The notes beneath the pieces are model-generated. The model made no database searches. It saw nothing but the letters and a program-made list of their open reading frames with translations, and was not told where the DNA came from. The translations under genes and the position numbers were made by a program. Of a DNA stretch of 64,000 bases, positions 25,953-36,870 are shown piece by piece (the stretch's first letter is position 1; every line of letters starts with the position of its first letter). The DNA comes from Rotaria socialis (taxonomy: Eukaryota; Rotifera; Eurotatoria; Philodinida; Philodinidae), in contig CAJNYU010000720.1 of NCBI GenBank assembly GCA_905331475.1, forward strand, positions 152,812-216,811, written 5' to 3'.

Positions 25953-26881
25953 ACGAGTGGTCCATAAAGAATGGCGGTCTCATTACTTACTCAATATCTT
26001 TTTTGCTCTTCATTGATTTGAACTGAACATTTCCCCAAAAGATTAAGCATTCAGTTCTCTACAAACCAATGTGCGAAAGATTTTTTTAAACTACAAAACG
26101 GCCAAGTAGTACTAAAACGAAGAAAAAGGGTCCAAAAATGTTCAACTTTCAAGTACCCAATCCGTTTTGTTTTGAAAATTTGCTTTCCATGTGAGGACCT
26201 ACAAAAAACTGAGTCTACCATGTTAAATAGCATCAGGTTCTGGGCAAGATTCATGTCTTCGAAATTTTTTTCATCACAAAATAAGTAAAAATTTCTACAT
26301 CAATTTTTTTGCTTTCTCTAAAAAACCCAACTGTCATTTCATGTTTTTGATGCTTGCCCGAAAACACATGACGTTCACTAAAAAAAGCGTTATCTTTTGA
26401 CGATTTTTTTCTTTGAAAGCTAATATACTCGACTACACCCCTGTACACTTGTTCGAGTGATGCAAAGTTTTGTTTGCAGTAGGCTTTTCTTGAAAACCGG
26501 AATTAAGGCGTTATGGACGAGTTTTCAGAAAATATCGATTTAATAGGCGAAGACCACTTTTAAAGAAATTTTTTCAAAGATATTGGAAAGAGCGTACTTG
26601 AAAATACCAGAAAATGATTCTCCCGTAATTTAAGCTTGAATATAAATTGTCGAAGCATACTTCAAATGTTAATGTATTTAGAGCTTGAAAGTAGAAGATT
26701 CTTTAACCTTTTTGCTTCGTTTTAGTACTTAGCCATCGTGTTGTTTAAAAAAATCTTTTACACATGAGTTTGTAGAGCATTGAATGCTTAATCTTTTGGG
26801 AAAATGTTCAGTTCAAATCAATGAAGAGCAAAAAAGATATTGAGTAAATAATGATACCGTCATTCTTTATGGACCACCCGT
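25953..26881. mobile_element. TA-flanked DNA transposon with about 210-bp terminal inverted repeats
   Basis: The left end reads ACGAGTGGTCCATAAAG and the right end, reversed, ACGGGTGGTCCATAAAG. Both are flanked by TA (25951-25952 and 26882-26883), a target duplication typical of Tc1/mariner-type elements. The two arms match over roughly 25953-26165 and 26670-26881, with scattered changes, including the 20-mer TTTGCTCTTCATTGATTTGA. The roughly 500-bp centre has no recognisable transposase, so this is a non-autonomous, foldback-like copy. Arm divergence suggests moderate age. Confidence 0.85.
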
Positions 26882-28200
26882 TACTTTCATGAAATCAACT
26901 GTATATTTTTGAGTGGGCGCCGCCCACCCTACCCATACAGTAAGTAAATCGCTGATCACAATTAGCGTTTTATATCTGTAAAAAATGTGTTAAGCTCTTT
27001 CAAACGCATTGCAAGTGAAATAGAATGCGATTAGTATGGTATGTCATGTCAAGTCTGAACTCTTTCATCCCAATATTCTCTACAAGAAAACATTTAGAAA
27101 TGTGATTCTCAGCTAATCTTTTATGTGCTCGTCACGGTATATATCTGCTGAAAATTGCAAGATTTTCTGATCTGTTGTTGTAAATAGCCAATAGATATTC
27201 CTTATATAAATATTTTATAGAAGAAAAACGAATTAAAGTTAAATTATATTGAACGTTGAATGTCAAATAGACCAGTCATGAAATTGGCTTCTGCAATTGG
27301 AAAAACTAAGTTATGGTCTAAAATGGCTGACTTTTCATTACGAATAAAAGAAATCTAACACTATATCATTATCAAATCGGAGGATGAATATCCTATTATT
27401 AGATAAAGTGAAAAAATCTTAAAGAAAAATAATTTCAAACCATGAACTTATGTTGAAACATCTTAAAAAGGTATTTTCATTGTTCAACAGTTTATTTATC
27501 AGCAACAAATGAAAATCAATAAGAAAATTGTTTCTACACATAAAAGTATGCTCACTCGTACTGTTATAGGGGCTTGAGAGTCCGAGTGATTTTTTATGAC
27601 TCGGACTGAAAAACTTGATTTACTTGCATAAAGCCTTATAATATATATAATTAAATTTCTACTTAATCACAAGTTTATTGCTAATTGAACGCATTCAATC
27701 CGAAGAATTCTTCAAGGGCTCTTGTTAACCTCTGGGTTCATATGTCAAAAGTGAGAACCTCAGTGTGAGTGGTTGCGTTTTAACTTTACGTTAAAGTTAA
27801 AGGTCAAGGCAGACTTTGTCACAATAATGTCTTTTTAAGAAAATTCTTTTTTTAAAGTTAATATGTCAGCCCTACTAAGCGTATTACTAAACATATTTAT
27901 AAAAAAAATGATACTTTTTACTGAGGAGTTGATCTTGTTGTTATCACCTTTCTTATTAATCTCAAGCCTTACGGCTTCTTTTTATGTAGTTTTTTTTTAA
28001 ATTTTGTTTCAAAGAACTTGAAACTTGAGGGTGTGTAATAAAATGTCACCGTAAATCTTCTTAGTAAAAATCAGCAGAGACCAATAACACGTAAAAAAAA
28101 ACATTGACTCGATACGAAAAAAGTTTCACTTGCCAATTCTTCCGCTGTTAAAATGATATCGTTTGCCAGTAGTTTATAAAACTATGCTTTTCGTTCCGAA
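26882..28200. other. Non-coding stretch before the transposon nest
   Basis: No exon or repeat of note was seen between the 929-bp transposon and the decamer array. Confidence 0.4.
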
Positions 28201-28260
28201 TTGAATCCACTTGAATCCGCTTGAATCCACCTGAATCCATTTTAATCCATTTGAATCCAA
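28201..28260 (+). repeat. Six tandem decamers TTGAATCCAC at the LINE 5' boundary
   Basis: Exactly six 10-bp units, each a variant of TTGAATCCAY, fill 28201..28260 and stop about 25 bp before the LINE coding region. They may be a target-site microsatellite or part of the element's 5' UTR. Confidence 0.85.
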
Positions 28261-28296
28261 GGGACTGGATTCTGCTGTTCCCCTTTGTTATTACAG

Positions 28297-29112
28297 CGAT
28301 TGTCACTGCAAGAAAATTCACCTACATTCGAGCTCCGCGATGAAGATTTTCCACCATTAACAACAAGTGATAATCATTCTAACAAACGATGGAATACTGC
28401 GCAACCACGTACAACTGTCGAGTCGAATTTTTTACGTTCATCCGATAAAGAAAAAGCATTTGAATCTATCAATGATAATCTGGCAAAGCTTATCGATAGT
28501 AACAAACGACTAGAAAATAAAGTCGATTTATTATCAACAAGCATGAAAATGATTACGCTGGACACTCAACTACATCACCCAGGTCAAACAGTCCGGCCTG
28601 GAAGCGGCCGGTTCCTAGTAGTTCCGTTGATTTTGTGGAAGCAGTATTCCGGTTGGAAAATTTTCCGGCGATTTCCGATCAATTCCTGCCGGAAAGCACC
28701 GGAACTTGGGAGGAATTCGCCGGAAAAGTCCGGCCGTATTTTTGACCGGAATACTGCTTCCATGCTTCAGCGATTTCCCGTGTTTTCCTGCAGGATATGG
28801 CGACTTTCCCGCATATTCCCTGGAGTATCCTACGGGATCCGGGGACGGAATGTTCGAGCTGGGCAAGCAGTTCTAGCAGATATCATCAATATTATGAAAG
28901 ATTTTATTCAATATTTTATACGAGCAACTTTAAGTACTGACAAAATTGAAAGAGTATCGTTGGTGCAATTGGCGAACGAATACTACAGCCGCTTTCATGC
29001 TGCATCCTCAAGCTTAATAAATGGTTTTCAATTAAATCACCAGGTTCAATTGATTCCAACTTCGCATAATAATAACATCATTCAAACCGACCAACATTCT
29101 TCATCAGTGTAA
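28297..29112 (+). pseudogene. LINE ORF1-like coding region, split by a MITE
   Basis: The sequence begins after a possible TTACAG acceptor with LSLQENSPTFELRDEDFPPL. It continues with a coiled stretch (NDNLAKLIDSNKRLENKVDL) and stops being protein-like at 28577. The frame resumes at 28864 with VLADIINIMKDFIQYF and runs to a stop at 29110-29112. Removing the 286-bp insert and one copy of its CA duplication rejoins the same frame. No zinc knuckle or RRM is evident. What remains looks like the C-terminal half of a bdelloid LINE ORF1. Confidence 0.7.
28578..28863. mobile_element. GC-rich 286-bp MITE with CCCAG termini inserted in LINE ORF1
   Basis: Ends are inverted: CCCAGGTCAAACAGTCCGG on the left and, reversed, CCCAGCTCGAACATTCCG on the right. 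CA flanks both sides (28576-28577 and 28864-28865). A second, internal inverted pair is GGAAGCAGTATTCCGG with CCGGAATACTGCTTCC. The segment is far richer in G+C than its surroundings. It encodes no recognisable protein. Confidence 0.8.
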
Positions 29113-29439
29113 CGATTAACTAGATTAGAGTAGCTTGTGCCACTCTCGGCAAAGATGTTTATTAGGCTACTTCAAGTTATCCAGAGTGTAACGACAAAAC
29201 TAGAGAGTGCCGCCTATGCCCGGCGGCATGATGGTGTATTGTGTCATCTGACATCTTCAGAGTGTAACAGCTCCATACATAACACACGTGTATATATATA
29301 TAGGAGAGAGATAGAAGAGAGACAGGAGAGATAGATATATTAGAACAATGGAAAGAGAACAGAAAGAGAAGGAAGGAGAATCGCCGAAGCGTGCCATCAA
29401 TATCGACACAATCGGTATACAAATCAGCACTGGATTTTA
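29113..29439 (+). other. LINE inter-ORF segment with purine-rich tract
   Basis: Contains a short (TA)n run, a GAGA-rich tract at about 29301-29337, a GC hairpin TGCCGCC/GGCGGCA near 29208-29228, and two copies of CAGAGTGTAAC (near 29182 and 29260). It may be LINE spacer or a further unidentified insertion. Confidence 0.4.
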
Positions 29440-29790
29440 AGTAGAACATCGGATTTTAATGTACTCGCTAAAGCTTTCTTTTCTGCTTCACAGAATTATT
29501 TATTTAATCTCAGAGATGAAGCTATGCACCGGCTGAAAACTTGGGATTTTCCAACTAAAGATCAGAAATTAGTACTACCTCTGTTAGATGAATGGTACAC
29601 ACGTAGAACCTTGAATACAGTCTTAGAAGAATGGGAAAATGTTGAAATGGCTTCCTTACGAAACCAAAAAGAATATATAAAGATTTTATGCTATAATGTC
29701 GAAGGTTGGGACACTCGTGCAGTTGAAGCTATTGATTTAGTGAATAAAGTTCAAGCTTCTATTTGTATATTTACAGAAGTAGGAGAGTTA

Positions 29791-30164
29791 CCCAGGTGCA
29801 TGACTCCAACAGCGGATCTTATCGAGTCCCATGAGATCCGACTCATCGGCAGAAACCGATAGGATTCCTGGATATGGACCTTTTGTCGGTCCCGACGGAA
29901 AAAATAATTTTCTTATTCGCGATCAAATAAGCATTTTGAGGCATCAGAGTGTAAAGGTGATTCGACAGAGTTGGATTCCGTTAAAATCCGACATCGGATC
30001 TGATCTGATCGGATCCAATACCAAGGATCCGACTGTAGGTCCGTGCTCAGGAATCTTATAAGACTTCGTCGGTTTTATTGAAACACATATGATATTCGGT
30101 ATATTCACTGTCTGATCCTTGTCGGAACCCGATAGGATCTTACTGTCGGAATGATTCTCCTGGG
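29791..30164. mobile_element. 374-bp MITE rich in ATCCGA words, inserted in the LINE endonuclease
   Basis: Termini are CCCAGGTGCATGACTCC and, reversed, CCCAGGAGAATCATTCC, flanked by TA on both sides (29789-29790 and 30165-30166). Many copies of ATCCGAC, TCGGATC and CGATAGGAT lie inside. Taking it out with one TA rejoins the endonuclease reading (GEL, then WDTCR and after one stop PNFNTLYQKGTNKN). A diverged relative lies at 36509-36870. Confidence 0.85.
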
Positions 30165-32208
30165 TATGGGACACATGTCGATGACCAAATTTTAACACGC
30201 TCTATCAAAAGGGTACTAACAAGAATGGAGGAGTATGCATAGCAGTAGGGAAGCGTCTGAAAGCGACGCGCATCGAGATTAACATTCAGAACACGGCTAT
30301 TATTGATATAACAGGACTATCGGGGCCAGTACGTATCATTAGCCCTTACTGGCCCACTAATCAACAGCGTGGTCTAGATAAAATTCAGCCGTATGTAATA
30401 GAAGGTACCATACTATCAGGCGACTTTAATGCAACAGTGAAGGAATGGAATAGTCCAATAACTGATAGGAGAGGTGCGTGCGTGAGAGAATGGATAAATG
30501 AAAACAATTTCAATTATATTACGTCAACGACCAACACGTTTAAGCGCTCCCTACGCAATATAGATTTGCAGTTCTCTAATATGAGTACTATTTCAAGTGA
30601 AACATTATGTTTTGGCACGAGTGATCATTGGTCGATTTTACTATCATGCGAAAACATTCTTTTCTTCATATAAATTGGAAGGTATTTGAAGCAGTATTAG
30701 CGCTATTACAAATATTCTGGATGAAAGAACAAAAGAAAAATAGTTCATATGAGTGGTATAAGCAATATATTCGTTTCATCGCGGCTGTCAAAAACAAAGT
30801 AACTCATTGGCAAGAGAGAGATAAATATAAACCATCGTTACCGGCATATATCATCGAAAAATTAGAAGAAGTACGACAAGTGAGAAATAGATATTTTCAT
30901 TCAAAACATAGAGGAGTTTTTAGTGGCGAAACGAGGGTGCTTTTACGCACAATGACAAGAAAATCAAAAGTTGATATAGCAGAACATAAAAATTCTCAAT
31001 GGCAAATTTTTTTATCTAACTTTCAAATGTCGTACGAAAAATCAGATAAAGCGTTTTGGACACACTTATCTCGCATATACAAATCGCGTTCGCTACCTTT
31101 CTATAAATTATCTGGTGGCACTAAAATAATATCAAAACAAGAAGGAACCACAAACGAATTATTTCAGTACTACAGTGAACAGTTCAAACTACCTGCAGTG
31201 GATTGTTTTAATGAACACGAAGGCCAGATAGATAGGAAGTGTAAAGAGTTGGTAAATAGATTATCAGTGTTGAATGATAGCGTAGAAAAAATTAGCACTG
31301 CCGAAATTACTCGTACAATTAAAACATTAAAGTCTAAGAAATCAGCAGGTTTTGACTCCGTGTCAAACATTATTATTAAAATACTTTTTTCACGTTACAT
31401 CGAGTGCTTAATTAACTGCTTTGATACATGGTTAAACGAGTGTCGTTATTCAGATGACTGGAAAATTGCAAAAATCATTACTCTAAATAAGCTGAAATCG
31501 GGTATCCCAAAGTGTGAGCAAACCCGTCCAATTTTTTTGGTAGCTACCCATTCAAAGCTGTTCGAAAAAAGTGTTCTTACTGAGAATTAGACAATGGGTT
31601 GAAACAAATCGTTTAGTACCGCCAGAACAATCTGATTTCCACCCAAAATGTCTTCTACCAACTCGAGTATTTTCGATGTAAATCAGAAGTGAAAGGCAAT
31701 ATGGCAGCTAATATGCCGATACTTGTCCTATATGTCGATTACCAAAATGCTTATGATCGTGTATGACATGGCATGGCATGCCGCTCTCCTTTGTAAACTA
31801 GAAAAAATGGGTATGCCTCTCAACTTATTGAAAATGACTAATAGTTGGTTAAAAGAAAGAAAAGCTTACGTAGAATATGGTAAAATAACTTCGAAAATAT
31901 TTAATATAAATATAGGACTTCCGCAGGGTAGTAGTCTTAGTCCGTATTTATTTATAGTGTTTCATCCAGATTTAAAAAATTATCTAGGAGCTCATTCATG
32001 TCATCTATTTCCAGATGACCTGTGTGTATTAATTAAACCTCCAATAATGAAAAAATTAGGCTCGACGATTGACTACTTAGAAAAAAGAAGGTACAATAGT
32101 TTGTAATCAGCTTTTTATGTACCCAAAAAAGTAGAAACAATCGTTAAATGTTTCTAAAACTGTAGCACAATTATTTCATGCACAAGTTAAAAGACCGATC
32201 CTAGACAT

Positions 32209-32735
32209 AATAAATGTGGAAACTTCGGATTTCATCCGAGAGTTATGTGTACTGCAAAAAGTGCATGGGACATGTGAGTCATTCTGGAATGTCTGAACAC
32301 CAAAATTATCATGAGGAACTAGGCAATTTGATTTCTGGATGTAGCTTTTTGTGCATTTTGAGACGTTTTTCAAGCGATGTTTCGTTAGAAATCTACTACT
32401 TAGTTCAAAACTAATATCAAGTTTAGAATCAGCGTTAAAAACTGAGTTGATTTATATATGTTGTGGATAATTCTGAGAAAAAAAGTTGCTTTTGAAAAAT
32501 CCCTGTACTTCCCCTCACGGATGGTCTGATCAAAAATGACAATTTTTTTGATAACTCAGCCATTTCTTGACGGATCCTTCTCATCTTCAAACTGGACCTA
32601 GATATTCATGAGATTGAACTGTATGGAAAATTTCATTACGATCTGACTCTCCTTTCGAAAGTTATCGTGCCTATGGACGGCCGGACGGACACTCTGACCG
32701 ATTCTATAGTGTACTCACTTTTTTTTCAGTACACA
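32209..32735. mobile_element. Interspersed repeat inserted in the LINE reverse transcriptase (copy 1)
   Basis: LINE coding stops at ILDI near 32208 and resumes at TIDGNKIEL near 32738. The first 309 bp (32209-32517) match 39337-39645 at all but one base. The right end reads CACTTTTTTTTCAGTACAC, partly inverted relative to GTGTACTGCAAAAAGTG at 32247. The exact ends and any target duplication remain unclear. A GGACGGCCGGACGGAC word near the right end is notable. No protein-coding content is recognised. Confidence 0.75.
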
Positions 32736-33566
32736 ACAATAGACGGTAACAAAATCGAGTTAGCCAAAAAATACAAATACCTAGGATTTAATTGGACAGA
32801 TAAACTTTTGTCGAAACCAACAGTCGATAAAATCATAGGAAATATTCAGAGATCGCTAGGAAAACTGAAATGGATAAAGTCTGGTCGCAAAACGCTATGT
32901 AGAGCGCTTCGCCAATGTTTCTTCGCGTATACTTTTCCGCATTTCGCGTGATTATTCCAGCTTTTTCCTCTCCTCCCAGAATCTCTACTACATGTATTAG
33001 AACAAAAATTCCGTGTAGATTTTCGGTTGGTGCATCGCTGTCCCTTTGTTTCTGTGCATGATCGGTTGAAAGTAACTTCTGAGCAGCCTTCATAATTTTA
33101 CGTTAAGAAAGATATCCACCGCAGATTGAAAACTATGCTCATAACTGATCTTGATTTTTCAAACTTCTATGAAGAGGAATTTGGCTGAGATAATTTTTGG
33201 AAAAGGAAAAACGATCAACTTGTTCATTTTTTTCGCCCGCATCGTGTGCGACAATTGAAAGATCGACACGAATTGTTCCTTTTAACGTGGTTGGTTTTTG
33301 TTGATACGAATTAATATCACAGAAAGATGCATAAATGTAATGCTTTACGCAATTTTCTTCTTATTTTCCCTTCTTCCTTTTAGTAGTTCACTCTCGATTC
33401 AGTTCTCATTCTCTCTTCTTTCATTTATTTATTTCTTCTGACATTCGTTTCTTTTAGTTTGTTTTTCTTCTTTTTTTCTAGCTGTTTGCTGTACTCACGT
33501 ATCTTCGCTGCCGCTTATCATTAGTACTGCTCTCTCTCTCTCTTCTTTCTTACACTTTTTTATTTG

Positions 33567-33680
33567 GGGATGTCCCCGATTCGGTCCTAATTGATAATAT
33601 GTTCTCTCAATTGCGTCCTATCACTATCAGGCCCTATCTCAGTTGGGTCCTACCCCAGTTCGGTCCCGTAACTATTTCTC
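33567..33680. repeat. Left terminal inverted repeat of the MULE
   Basis: Starts GGGATGTCCCCGATTCGG and holds several short sub-repeats (GGTCCTA, GGCCCTATC). Pairs with 35535-35658. Confidence 0.85.
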
Positions 33681-33836
33681 ATTTCTATTTAAATAATATT
33701 AATTAAAATAATTTATGATTATATATCAAAGAGAAGAGAATAATTTATATAATAAAGAATAACAAGACAATTAAAAAACCTATTAACATATAGAACGTAT
33801 AGACATTGATATTAATTCAAAAAATTTGTTGTTTTA

Positions 33837-35326
33837 CTACTTCTTGACTAATTTTGTTTTAACAACTTTACCACATTGAATTGCTAACTGTAGATCTGTG
33901 ATTTGTCGGTTACTGTGTTGATTGAGAAGGGCGAGAAGTTGAGCATTAGCATCTTCGGTCAACTTCACCCGTTTGGGTGCATGGATTTTTGATTGTTCAG
34001 AGTGGTGATGCTGAAATATATGTTCATCACATAAGAGCTCAATAAATCTAAATATATGTGGATGCGTGGGGAATAATGTACCAAGTCTACTGTTATATCC
34101 TTCAACGTGGTTGTTTGTTCTTGGTAAATTATTCACCACAGCATCATTCACATTCCATAAGTGAATTGGATAACGACACGAACTTGAATCAACATACGTT
34201 GAAACCAAGTAGTCATTAAACTTAACACTTGAATGATGATGTGGCGTACTTTCATCCGTATCATCTGTCCATGTTCTTTCGACTAGATGTTGTGGAATCA
34301 GAGCAAGACCAATAGCACATAAAAACCAATCATTAGCTTTTTTTTTCTCATCACTTGATATTCTAGTTGACGTTTTTAAATTCGAAGGATTAACGCAACG
34401 AATAAGTCCTAATTCTTGAACCTTTCTCCAAAGTGATTGGGAATAGTGGAAGAAACAACCAGCTACATGAACAGAAGGAAAAACTGTTCGGAAAGCGTTG
34501 ATCGTTGCTAATTCATAATCGCATGTAATGCGCTTTGCGTTAAGAGAAATCCCTTTTTTTGTGCAATTAATAACAGATGACGTAGAATCTTAATATAAAT
34601 ATTTTTATCTTGCTTTGCTGTTAAGCAATACACGCATGGGATCATCATGTTATTAAATCCAAATATAATATGCACCTGTGAGAACAATAGTGGTCGACAT
34701 TTAAATGTTCCATCAGAATGCCATTGATTGCAGCTGCTTAAGAACTGCACACTCCAATCTGAGGCGAACATTAAAAGTCGATCTTTACCATCTAGGACAA
34801 AAAATAAATACTTCAAGGTGAATAAAAAAGAATTCTTACAAATCTCATCTATGAGAAGAAAAGGTTCTCCATTTAAGCCGACTTTCCATCCATCTGGAAT
34901 AATAAGTTCACCAATTGCTTTTGGCAATTTAGGATAATTCTGAGCACGTTTCCGATATAAACTTGAATCAATGCTATTTAGCAATGGAAAGAATGTACCA
35001 GTATCCATAGTAGGATTATCAACACGAATTTTTATTATTTCTTGGGAATATATTTGAGGAATAGGAAAGGTCTCTTCCATAGCTCTTTGTTTCATACGTG
35101 TAACAGCTTCTTCAACAACAACCTTTTTTTGTAAATTAGGTGCGCAGATATGCACCCCTGGTTCCCGAATAATTAATTTATTATCACGACATAATGATAA
35201 AGATGTTGTACATGGTCTTGCACGACAACGCCATTCATTGCTATTTTTATATTCTCGCTTATTAGTACATTGAAAACCTTGGTAATTGAGGACAAGTGCA
35301 CTGCGACTTGTAGTTGTAAATTGCAT
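33837..35326 (-). pseudogene. MULE transposase with FLYWCH-type N-terminus; one frame break
   Basis: Read from 35326 downward. The N-terminus resembles FLYWCH zinc fingers ([20 protein letters not shown], then a C..H pair in GVHIC). The catalytic core has the MULE triad: D in [10 protein letters not shown], a second acidic residue in [13 protein letters not shown], and E in RTNNHVEGYNSRLG. A CxxH-like AGCFFHYSQSLWRKV lies between the last two. The frame changes once, at or next to a seven-T run at 34554-34560, after which about 240 codons stay open to 33837. A homopolymer slip there could be a true mutation or a base-calling error, so the element may be nearly intact. Confidence 0.85.
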
Positions 35327-35534
35327 GTTAATTATAATATTTGTTTTATATTCAATAAATGAACGTTAACAATGAGTGCTGATGCATTATTTAGTTTAAG
35401 AAGGATTATCACAAGAATTTATTTTAACCAATCATAATTGCAGAATGAATTTTTTAGATTAAAAGAGGATGAGTATGAACATTACGGTAGGGTTATTATA
35501 TTTATTTTTATAAATCACGAATAAACTGATAGGG

Positions 35535-35658
35535 ACCGAACTGAGATCCGACCGAACTGGGCTAGGGCCCAACTGAGATAGGGCCTGATTGAGATAAGAC
35601 CCAACTGAGAGAACATATTATCAATTAGGACCGAATCGGACCGAATCGGGATACGACC
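35535..35658. repeat. Right terminal inverted repeat of the MULE
   Basis: Reverse complement of the left repeat, with GGGACCGAACTGAGATCC inside and CGGGATACGACC at the tip. Confidence 0.85.
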
Positions 35659-35784
35659 TTTTATTTGAGTTTTCATTTATTTATTTTCCTAATATCCCTA
35701 CAAGCAAAAATTGGTACGCAGCATAATATATTGTTGGCACAAATTGTAACGCGTTCCCATGGGATAAAAAATTAAGATATATTC

Positions 35785-35829
35785 GCTGCGAAACGCGTTA
35801 ATGCTGACCGATTTAACGTGTTTCGCAGC
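35785..35829. repeat. 17-bp stem inverted repeat just beyond the MULE
   Basis: GCTGCGAAACGCGTTAA at 35785-35801 faces TTAACGTGTTTCGCAGC at 35813-35829 with an 11-nt loop and one G-T mismatch. AACGCGTT occurs again at about 35752. This could be part of the interrupted LINE 3' UTR or of another element. Confidence 0.7.
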
Positions 35830-36508
35830 TTTTCGTTTATACATCTATATTTCTCTTTTTCTTATGTAAGCACCTTCGAGTGTTACATTCACGGTATAAT
35901 AATAATAAAATTTTAAAAAAATGAGAATGAAGAATTTGAAATAAATAAACCGATAGAGCTTTAATGAAAGAAGATGAATTTTAATTAGAGAAAATTATGA
36001 ATAAAGATGAAGTAAATAACGAGAAATAAAAAGGATGAATATTTAAATTTCCAGCGTCGGTAAGTAAAAAAATAGAGTAATTTAAAAAAATAAGAAGCAT
36101 CAAAGCAGAATATCAATAACGGTTCTGTCCTTATCAACTCTACTTCGAATCTTGAAAAACATCTACGTTCTTTTCATGAAATCTTCTGAGGTTTCTATAT
36201 TGTTTGCACTATTCACACTATGATTTTATTTTGTGTATTTGAGAAATTTTTGATAAAAAAATATGATAGCCTCTATTAGCGATATACTTTTGCGTAACGT
36301 GACATTGTTGTAATGAATTCAAAATAAAATTGTAATTGAAGGTGAATTTTTAGTAAAATGAATTACTGATTGTTTATATATTGAAGTTGATCGAAGTCAA
36401 GTAAAGCAATTAATTTTATTCATGAATTTATCGACGGAAGACAGAAAGAGATACAATCAAGTCAATGGCACTGATACAAAACCAAAAACATCGAAAATGA
36501 ATATCCCA
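35830..36508. other. Non-coding stretch
   Basis: Purine-rich AT sequence with no exon or repeat seen. Confidence 0.4.
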
Positions 36509-36870
36509 GGTGAATGAATCCGACAGTATTCACTGTCGGATCTTATGGGATCCGACAAGCCGACAAAATCTGATCAGATTCCTGGTCACAGACTTACTAA
36601 CGGATCCGACGGAAAAAGGTATTTTCTTAATCACCAATGAATAAGCATATGGTGCTAACAGAACACATGAGTCGAATGTTTATGTTGGATTCCGTTGAAT
36701 TCCGACACTGAAACTTATCGGATTCCAACACTAGGGTTTCGATTGTAGTTCCCACGTCCAGATACCGATAGCATTTCGTCGGTTTAATGAAATCTATAAT
36801 ATATCCGATAAGATTTCGGCACGAATCCGATAGGATCCCACTATCGGAACAAAATCCTTTCAAGACTAAT
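36509..36870. mobile_element. Diverged relative of the 374-bp MITE
   Basis: Starts ATCCCAGGTGAATGAATCC and shares with 29791-30164 the ordered blocks GGATCTTAT, GATTCCTGG, GACGGAAAAA, TGGATTCCGTT, TTTCGTCGGTTTAA and CGATAGGATCC. The right tip is less clear. Its weaker match suggests an older or differently branched copy. Confidence 0.7.

Larger units (their letters stand above)
29440..33310 (+). pseudogene. LINE ORF2: AP endonuclease and reverse transcriptase, decayed
   Basis: Endonuclease motifs: ILCYNVEGWDTRAVEAIDLV and FTEVGEL before the second insert, then KGTNKNGGVCIAVGKRL, LSGDFNATVKEW, and GTSDHW after it. Reverse transcriptase motifs: LKSKKSAGFDSVSN near 31330, VLYVDYQNAYDRV near 31725, GLPQGSSLSPYLF near 31915, and HLFPDDLCVLI near 32010, where the usual FADD reads FPDD. 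After the third insert comes IDGNKIELAKKYKYLGF, then a C-terminal region with LLHVLEQKFRVDF and RVRQLKDRHELFLL. Stops and frame changes are present (for example after VLTEN near 31590 and after the DRV codons near 31765). The Ala-to-Pro change in the catalytic box would itself be damaging. Confidence 0.85.
28285..33540 (+). mobile_element. LINE (non-LTR retrotransposon) carrying three nested insertions
   Basis: Two coding regions in order: an ORF1-like protein (28297-29112), then an APE-type endonuclease plus reverse transcriptase ORF2 (about 29440-33310). Three foreign segments interrupt it at 28578-28863, 29791-30164 and 32209-32735. A Mutator-like element begins 27 bp after 33540, possibly inside the LINE's 3' UTR. 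Clade was not assigned. The copy is inactive, with several stops and frame changes besides the insertions. Confidence 0.85.
33567..35658 (-). mobile_element. Mutator-like (MULE) DNA transposon, complete ends, 9-bp target duplication
   Basis: TTTTATTTG occurs directly before (33558-33566) and after (35659-35667) the element, the 9-bp duplication expected of Mutator elements. Terminal inverted repeats of about 110-125 bp are built from CGATTCGGTCCTAATTGATA, TATGTTCTCTCA and repeated CAGTTGGGTCCTA-type words. One transposase gene lies on the minus strand. The perfect duplication suggests a fairly recent insertion. Confidence 0.93.

Noticed and set aside
26051-26448. Minus-strand ORFs inside the 929-bp transposon as transposase
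   Set aside because: No DDE/D motifs or helix-turn-helix; they are fragments between and within the inverted arms.
30640-31590. This reverse transcriptase as a host telomerase or group II-type gene
   Set aside because: The adjacent APE-type endonuclease and the LINE-type RT motifs identify an ordinary LINE.
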